Below, in pieces: positions 15,748 to 19,172 of a DNA stretch of 19,172 nt; the stretch's first letter is position 1, and every line of letters begins with the position of its first letter. Origin of the DNA: Balneolaceae bacterium. GTDB taxonomy: Bacteria; Bacteroidota; Rhodothermia; Balneolales; Balneolaceae. A program made the position numbers and the translations under genes. Below the pieces are notes generated by a model, which saw only the letters and a program-made list of their open reading frames with translations, was not told where the DNA came from and did no database searches. Location: the NCBI GenBank assembly GCA_007123785.1, contig SLGL01000437.1:1-19172 (forward strand). Direction: 5' to 3'.

Positions 15748-15802
15748 CTGCCAGAGGTTAGAAGCCGAATCCTACATATTGATTTACTTTGACCTCTGGC
15801 GG
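15748..15802 (+). promoter_or_regulatory. Leader hairpin between the leader peptide and ilvB
   Basis: CTGCCAGAGGT (15748-15758) pairs with ACCTCTGGCGG (15792-15802) over 11 bp with a single G-U pair and a 33-nt loop. No U-run follows the 3' arm, so it is not a standard intrinsic terminator; control of ilvB translation or of Rho access is possible. The left arm's AGAGGTTA also occurs at the leader's own Shine-Dalgarno (15570-15577), so the right arm has a second possible partner. The ilvB Shine-Dalgarno GAGG (15818-15821) lies 16 nt beyond. Confidence 0.55.
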
Positions 15803-15825
15803 GCAACGTATATCTCTGAGGCAAC

Positions 15826-17604
15826 ATGAAATCACACAAATCAACAACGTCCGCCAAAAATTTTCAAACCCAAACCCCTTTGCAGCCGGTTAAACGAGTT
15901 GCTGAAGATGCCGCAAAGTTTACCGGGTCGGAAATTCTGATTAAAACACTGGCCGATCTGGATGTAGACACGATCTTCGGCTATCCGGGCGGAGCGGTTC
16001 TTCCCATATACGATACACTTTTTAACAATCACGACCTGAAACATATCCTCATTCGTCATGAGCAGGCAGGGACTCATGCTGCCGACGGGTATTCGAGGGC
16101 AACCGGGAAACCGGGTGTGGTTCTGGCTACATCTGGCCCCGGCGGAACCAACACAGTGACTGGTATTGCAACAGCGATGATGGATTCTATACCGCTTGTT
16201 GTACTTACTGGCCAGGTCCCCACCAGTGTGATTGGGAATGATGCGTTTCAGGAGGCGGATATTGTTGGGATTACACGCCCGATCACTAAGCAAAATTATT
16301 TGGTGAGAGATGTGAACGAACTGGAGCACGTGCTTCGTGAAGCATTTCATATCGCCACAAACGGAAGGCCGGGACCGGTTTTGGTCGATTTACCCAAAGA
16401 TATGCTCAATACGCACGGAACCTACTCAGGTGCGAAACAGGTGAATATCCCGAGCTTTAAGCCTACCCTTCACGGGCATCAGCCGCAAATAGCAAAAGCT
16501 GCAGAGATGCTCAGCAATGCCAAGAAACCCCTCATTTATGTGGGCGGCGGCGCGATTCTCGGAGAAGCGTGGGAAGAAGTGACAAAATTTGCCGAACGGT
16601 TGAATATTCCTGTTACCACCACTTTGATGGGGCTGGGAGCTTTTCCTGAAAGCAAACCTCAGTCTGTCGGAATGCTTGGAATGCACGGAACCTGGTATGC
16701 CAATATGGCGATGACCGAATGTGATGTACTCATTGCTGTTGGGGCCCGGTTTGATGATCGGGTAACCGGACGTCTCGACGGATTTTCGCAGAATTCCAGG
16801 AAAATTCATATCGATATTGATCCGTCTTGTATTGGTAAAAATGTGGAGGTGGAAGTGCCGATTGTAGGGGATGTGAAACATGTAATTCCTGCTATCGACA
16901 AACTTGCCAATCCGCCGGAAATTTCGGAATGGTGGGATACCATCCATACCTGGCAGAAAGAGCATCCGCTGGTTGTGCCCGAATCAGAGGATACGATCTA
17001 CCCGCAGCATATGATCAAAATGATTTCGGAAGAGACCAACGGCAACGCTATTGTTGTTACGGATGTAGGGCAACACCAGATGTGGGCAGCACAGCACTAC
17101 AAATTTAACCATCCGCGTTCGTGGATCTCATCTGGCGGTTTGGGCACAATGGGATACGGGTTTCCTGCAGCGATAGGAGCGGCACTTGCCTGTCCCGACC
17201 GCGATGTAGTCTGTATCACGGGCGACGGTGGGTTCCAGATGTCGTCTTACGAACTTGCCACCGCCGTAGAATACAAGATTCCTGTTAAGATTGTTATCAT
17301 GAATAATTACTGTCTCGGCATGGTACGCCAGTGGCAGCAGCTCTTCTTCGATAAACGTTACAGCTATTCTGTTTTTGGTTCTCATAATCCTGATTTTGTA
17401 AAAATGGCCGAAGCTTATGGCTGTCTGGGTCTTCGTGCAGAGAACCCCAAAGAGATGAGAGCTGCGCTCAAAAAAGCGATGGCGATTAAAGACGCACCAG
17501 TGCTGATGGATTTCAGCGTTGTGAAGGAAGAAAACTGCTACCCGATGGTTCCATCCGGCGCGGCACTTTTTGAAATGGTAGAATCAGACGAAGAGGCGAA
17601 ATAA
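15826..17604 (+). CDS. ilvB: Acetolactate synthase large (catalytic) subunit
   Basis: IlvB joins two pyruvates, or pyruvate and 2-ketobutyrate, into acetohydroxy acids using ThDP, FAD and Mg2+, the first common step of branched-chain synthesis. The 592-residue frame has the whole three-domain fold. Glu79 in RHEQAGTHAADGY is the catalytic glutamate that activates ThDP. The ThDP/Mg motif runs from GDG (466-468) to NN (493-494). The SGPGGTN loop is at 103-109. About 32 residues precede the conserved start (FTGSEILIKTL), a modest extension rich in Ser, Thr and Lys. The ATG at 15826 has GAGG only four bases away, a tight spacing that may make it sensitive to leader structure. ilvN follows seven bases after the stop. 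Confidence 0.96.
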   Translation: MKSHKSTTSAKNFQTQTPLQPVKRVAEDAAKFTGSEILIKTLADLDVDTIFGYPGGAVLPIYDTLFNNHDLKHILIRHEQAGTHAADGYSRATGKPGVVLATSGPGGTNTVTGIATAMMDSIPLVVLTGQVPTSVIGNDAFQEADIVGITRPITKQNYLVRDVNELEHVLREAFHIATNGRPGPVLVDLPKDMLNTHGTYSGAKQVNIPSFKPTLHGHQPQIAKAAEMLSNAKKPLIYVGGGAILGEAWEEVTKFAERLNIPVTTTLMGLGAFPESKPQSVGMLGMHGTWYANMAMTECDVLIAVGARFDDRVTGRLDGFSQNSRKIHIDIDPSCIGKNVEVEVPIVGDVKHVIPAIDKLANPPEISEWWDTIHTWQKEHPLVVPESEDTIYPQHMIKMISEETNGNAIVVTDVGQHQMWAAQHYKFNHPRSWISSGGLGTMGYGFPAAIGAALACPDRDVVCITGDGGFQMSSYELATAVEYKIPVKIVIMNNYCLGMVRQWQQLFFDKRYSYSVFGSHNPDFVKMAEAYGCLGLRAENPKEMRAALKKAMAIKDAPVLMDFSVVKEENCYPMVPSGAALFEMVESDEEAK

Positions 17605-17611
17605 AAAAATC

Positions 17612-18136
17612 ATGTCTACAGCAGTATTAACCAAAGATGCCAAACACACGCTTTCCGTACTGGTAAAGCACAACTTAAATACTTTTTCGAGAATCATTGG
17701 AATTTTCAGTGGAAAGGGATTTGAACTGGACAGTGTAACATTTGCCTCTGAGGCCGAACCCGGAATGGCAAGAATCACCATAACCACACACGGCGATGAG
17801 AAAACGGTGGAACAGATCAACAAACATCTCCACAATGTGGTGGATGTTCTGAAAGTGACCGATCTTACACACAGAAAGTGCATTGAGCGGGAGCTGGCCA
17901 TTATTAAAGTATCCACGGCTAAGGCAGGGCGTTCTGAAATCATGCTGATTGCCCAGGCATTCAAATCCAAAGTGATCGACATCACAAACGACAAACTTGC
18001 TCTCGAAGTTACTGGTAACACCGATAAAGTGGACGCGATGATTCAGGTGCTGAGACCGTACGGAATTACTGAAATGTCGCGAACAGGAAGTGTTGCACTG
18101 AAGCGGGAGTTCCAGGGCCCAATAAATATTAATTAG
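17612..18136 (+). CDS. ilvN: Acetolactate synthase small (regulatory) subunit
   Basis: A 174-residue regulatory partner of IlvB. An N-terminal ACT domain (about 12-85) and the C-terminal small-subunit domain (about 95-170, with ERELAIIKV and IIDITNDKLALEVTG-like signatures) are both present. The small subunit stimulates catalysis and usually gives valine feedback inhibition. The ACT loop is unusual. By alignment to E. coli IlvH from memory, the valine-site positions N11, G14 and N29 correspond to His20, Asn23 and Glu38 here, while the surrounding SRIIGIFS and GF-x-L-x-S scaffold is kept. Feedback by valine may therefore be weak or of different specificity. It is co-transcribed with ilvB (7-bp gap). 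Confidence 0.95.
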   Translation: MSTAVLTKDAKHTLSVLVKHNLNTFSRIIGIFSGKGFELDSVTFASEAEPGMARITITTHGDEKTVEQINKHLHNVVDVLKVTDLTHRKCIERELAIIKVSTAKAGRSEIMLIAQAFKSKVIDITNDKLALEVTGNTDKVDAMIQVLRPYGITEMSRTGSVALKREFQGPININ

Positions 18137-18149
18137 CTAACTGAGTAAT

Positions 18150-18180
18150 CCCTCATCTGAGGGTTTATAAATCTTTTTAT
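18150..18180 (+). terminator. Weak hairpin with T-rich tail between ilvN and ilvC
   Basis: CCCTCATCTGAGGG (18150-18163) folds to a short 5-bp stem followed by TTTATAAATC and TTTTT. The stem is short, so at most a partial terminator or an RNA processing/stability site that would set ilvC output apart from ilvBN. Confidence 0.35.
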
Positions 18181-18209
18181 TAAAATTACACAAATCAATA
18201 ATTAACAGA

Positions 18210-19172
18210 ATGAAAGCGAAAACATATTATAACGGAGATGCGGATCTCGATGTACTATCAGGAAAGACAATTGCCATTATCGGTTTTGGAAGTCAGGGGC
18301 ATGCTCATGCATTAAACCTGCATGACAGCGGTTTGGATGTTGTTGTAGGCCTGAGAAAGGAGAGTTCTTCGTGGAAAGAAGCTGAAAAATCCGGCCTTAA
18401 AGTGTATGAAACCGCAGAAGCCGCAGCCAAAGGAGACCTGGTGATGGTACTTATTCCCGATCAACATCAGGGAACTGTGTACAAAGAAAGTATTGAGCCA
18501 AATCTTGAACCCGGTAACGCATTACTGTTTGCACACGGGTTTAATATCCACTTTAATGAAATCGTACCTCCTGATAATGTTGATGTTTTTATGGTAGCGC
18601 CAAAAGGCCCTGGCCACCTTGTCCGCCGTGTTTATACGGAAGGCTCTGGCGTTCCCTGTCTGTTTGCCATTTATAAGGATGCATCCGGCACCGCCAAAGA
18701 TACTGCACTTGCTTACGCTAAAGCGATTGGCGGTACTCGAGCAGGTGTTCTGGAAACCACGTTTAAGGAAGAGACTGAAACCGACCTTTTCGGAGAGCAG
18801 GCAGTGCTTTGCGGCGGAGCTTCTGAGCTGGTTAAAACCGGGTTTGAAGTACTGGTTGAAGCGGGATACCAGCCTGAAATTGCTTATTTTGAATGTCTTC
18901 ACGAACTGAAACTTATTGTAGATCTGATGTACGAAGGAGGTATCGAGCGGATGTATTATTCTGTGAGTGACACAGCCGAGTATGGTGGTCTTTCGAGAGG
19001 AAGCCGGGTTATTGATTCGGATACCAAAAAGCGAATGAAGAGCCTGCTCGAAGAAGTACAGAGCGGCGAATTTGCCAAAGAGTGGATGGACGAAAACCGG
19101 GAAGGACTTCCGAACCTCACAAAAATGAGAGCTTCACTTGGCGATCATCAGATCGAAAAAGTTGGAAAAGAG
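18210..19172 (+). CDS. ilvC: Ketol-acid reductoisomerase, class I (3' end beyond window)
   Basis: IlvC isomerises and reduces acetohydroxy acids with NADPH and Mg2+ to the dihydroxy acids that IlvD then uses. The frame opens at ATG 18210 and is still open after 321 residues at the window edge; class I enzymes are about 330-340 long, so only a few codons are missing. Visible features: Rossmann GFGSQG (25-30), Arg49-Lys50 with Ser52-Ser54 in the cofactor-specificity loop suggesting NADPH, His109 in LFAHGFNI, Mg ligands Asp192 and Glu196 (TDLFGEQ), and Glu228 and Glu232 (FECLHELK) in the knotted helical domain, plus SDTAEYG at 253-259. It lies 73 bp after ilvN with a weak hairpin between. It was identified by direct translation because it has no stop inside the window. 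Confidence 0.96.
   Translation, partial: MKAKTYYNGDADLDVLSGKTIAIIGFGSQGHAHALNLHDSGLDVVVGLRKESSSWKEAEKSGLKVYETAEAAAKGDLVMVLIPDQHQGTVYKESIEPNLEPGNALLFAHGFNIHFNEIVPPDNVDVFMVAPKGPGHLVRRVYTEGSGVPCLFAIYKDASGTAKDTALAYAKAIGGTRAGVLETTFKEETETDLFGEQAVLCGGASELVKTGFEVLVEAGYQPEIAYFECLHELKLIVDLMYEGGIERMYYSVSDTAEYGGLSRGSRVIDSDTKKRMKSLLEEVQSGEFAKEWMDENREGLPNLTKMRASLGDHQIEKVGKE

Noticed and set aside
15748..15802. T-box or classic intrinsic terminator reading of the ilv leader hairpin
   Set aside because: No T-box core motif was seen and no U-run follows the stem, so the hairpin is described only as a leader structure.
1..19172. CRISPR arrays, tRNA and rRNA genes
   Set aside because: I saw no regularly spaced repeats and no tRNA or rRNA signature on either strand.

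Overview
The window looks like a chromosomal piece of a Bacteroidota or Balneolota-type bacterium. This rests on a DUF4249-like surface protein fragment, a run of genes that mostly lack clear Shine-Dalgarno sites, moderate GC content, and the protein flavour of the ilv and transporter genes. The assignment is by feel and was not checked against a database.

Layout. Positions 1-2494 are a worn region. It holds a possible secreted hydrolase stub, the C-terminal part of a DUF4249-like protein, the tandem-HTH half of a transposase joined to it, an unexplained gene-poor stretch, and a structured repeat. Positions 2495-5946 hold a YfcC-type transporter (+), a RelB/DinJ-YafQ-like toxin-antitoxin pair (-) and an alanine racemase (-). 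Positions 6298-11294 are all on the minus strand: an M20 amidohydrolase, then a tight four-gene unit transcribed as sodium:solute symporter, GNAT acetyltransferase, alanine/ornithine racemase-family enzyme and a leaderless M23 domain. Position 11754 onward holds a Na/Pi-cotransporter-family protein (+). Positions 13647-19172 are the branched-chain amino acid block: ilvD (-) divergent from a leader peptide and ilvB-ilvN-ilvC (+), with ilvC running off the window close to its end.

How the genes fit together. Two PLP racemases, an M20 amidohydrolase, an M23 domain, a GNAT and two organic-solute transporters sit within 9 kb. I infer a module for taking up and processing amino acids or short peptides, probably including D-amino acids. 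IlvB/IlvN, IlvC and IlvD together carry out the shared acetolactate-to-keto-acid steps of valine, isoleucine and leucine synthesis.

Most notable signals: (1) a 124-bp structured repeat present twice in opposite orientation (2327-2450 and 5991-6114), with conserved core blocks and arms that differ between copies but pair within each copy; (2) a 52-codon reading frame before ilvB that is 56% Ile/Val/Leu and is followed at once by an 11-bp hairpin, which reads as a branched-chain leader peptide; (3) an IlvN that keeps the ACT scaffold but has changed the three positions that line the valine site in E. coli IlvH; (4) the M23 domain without export signal coupled to a PLP racemase.
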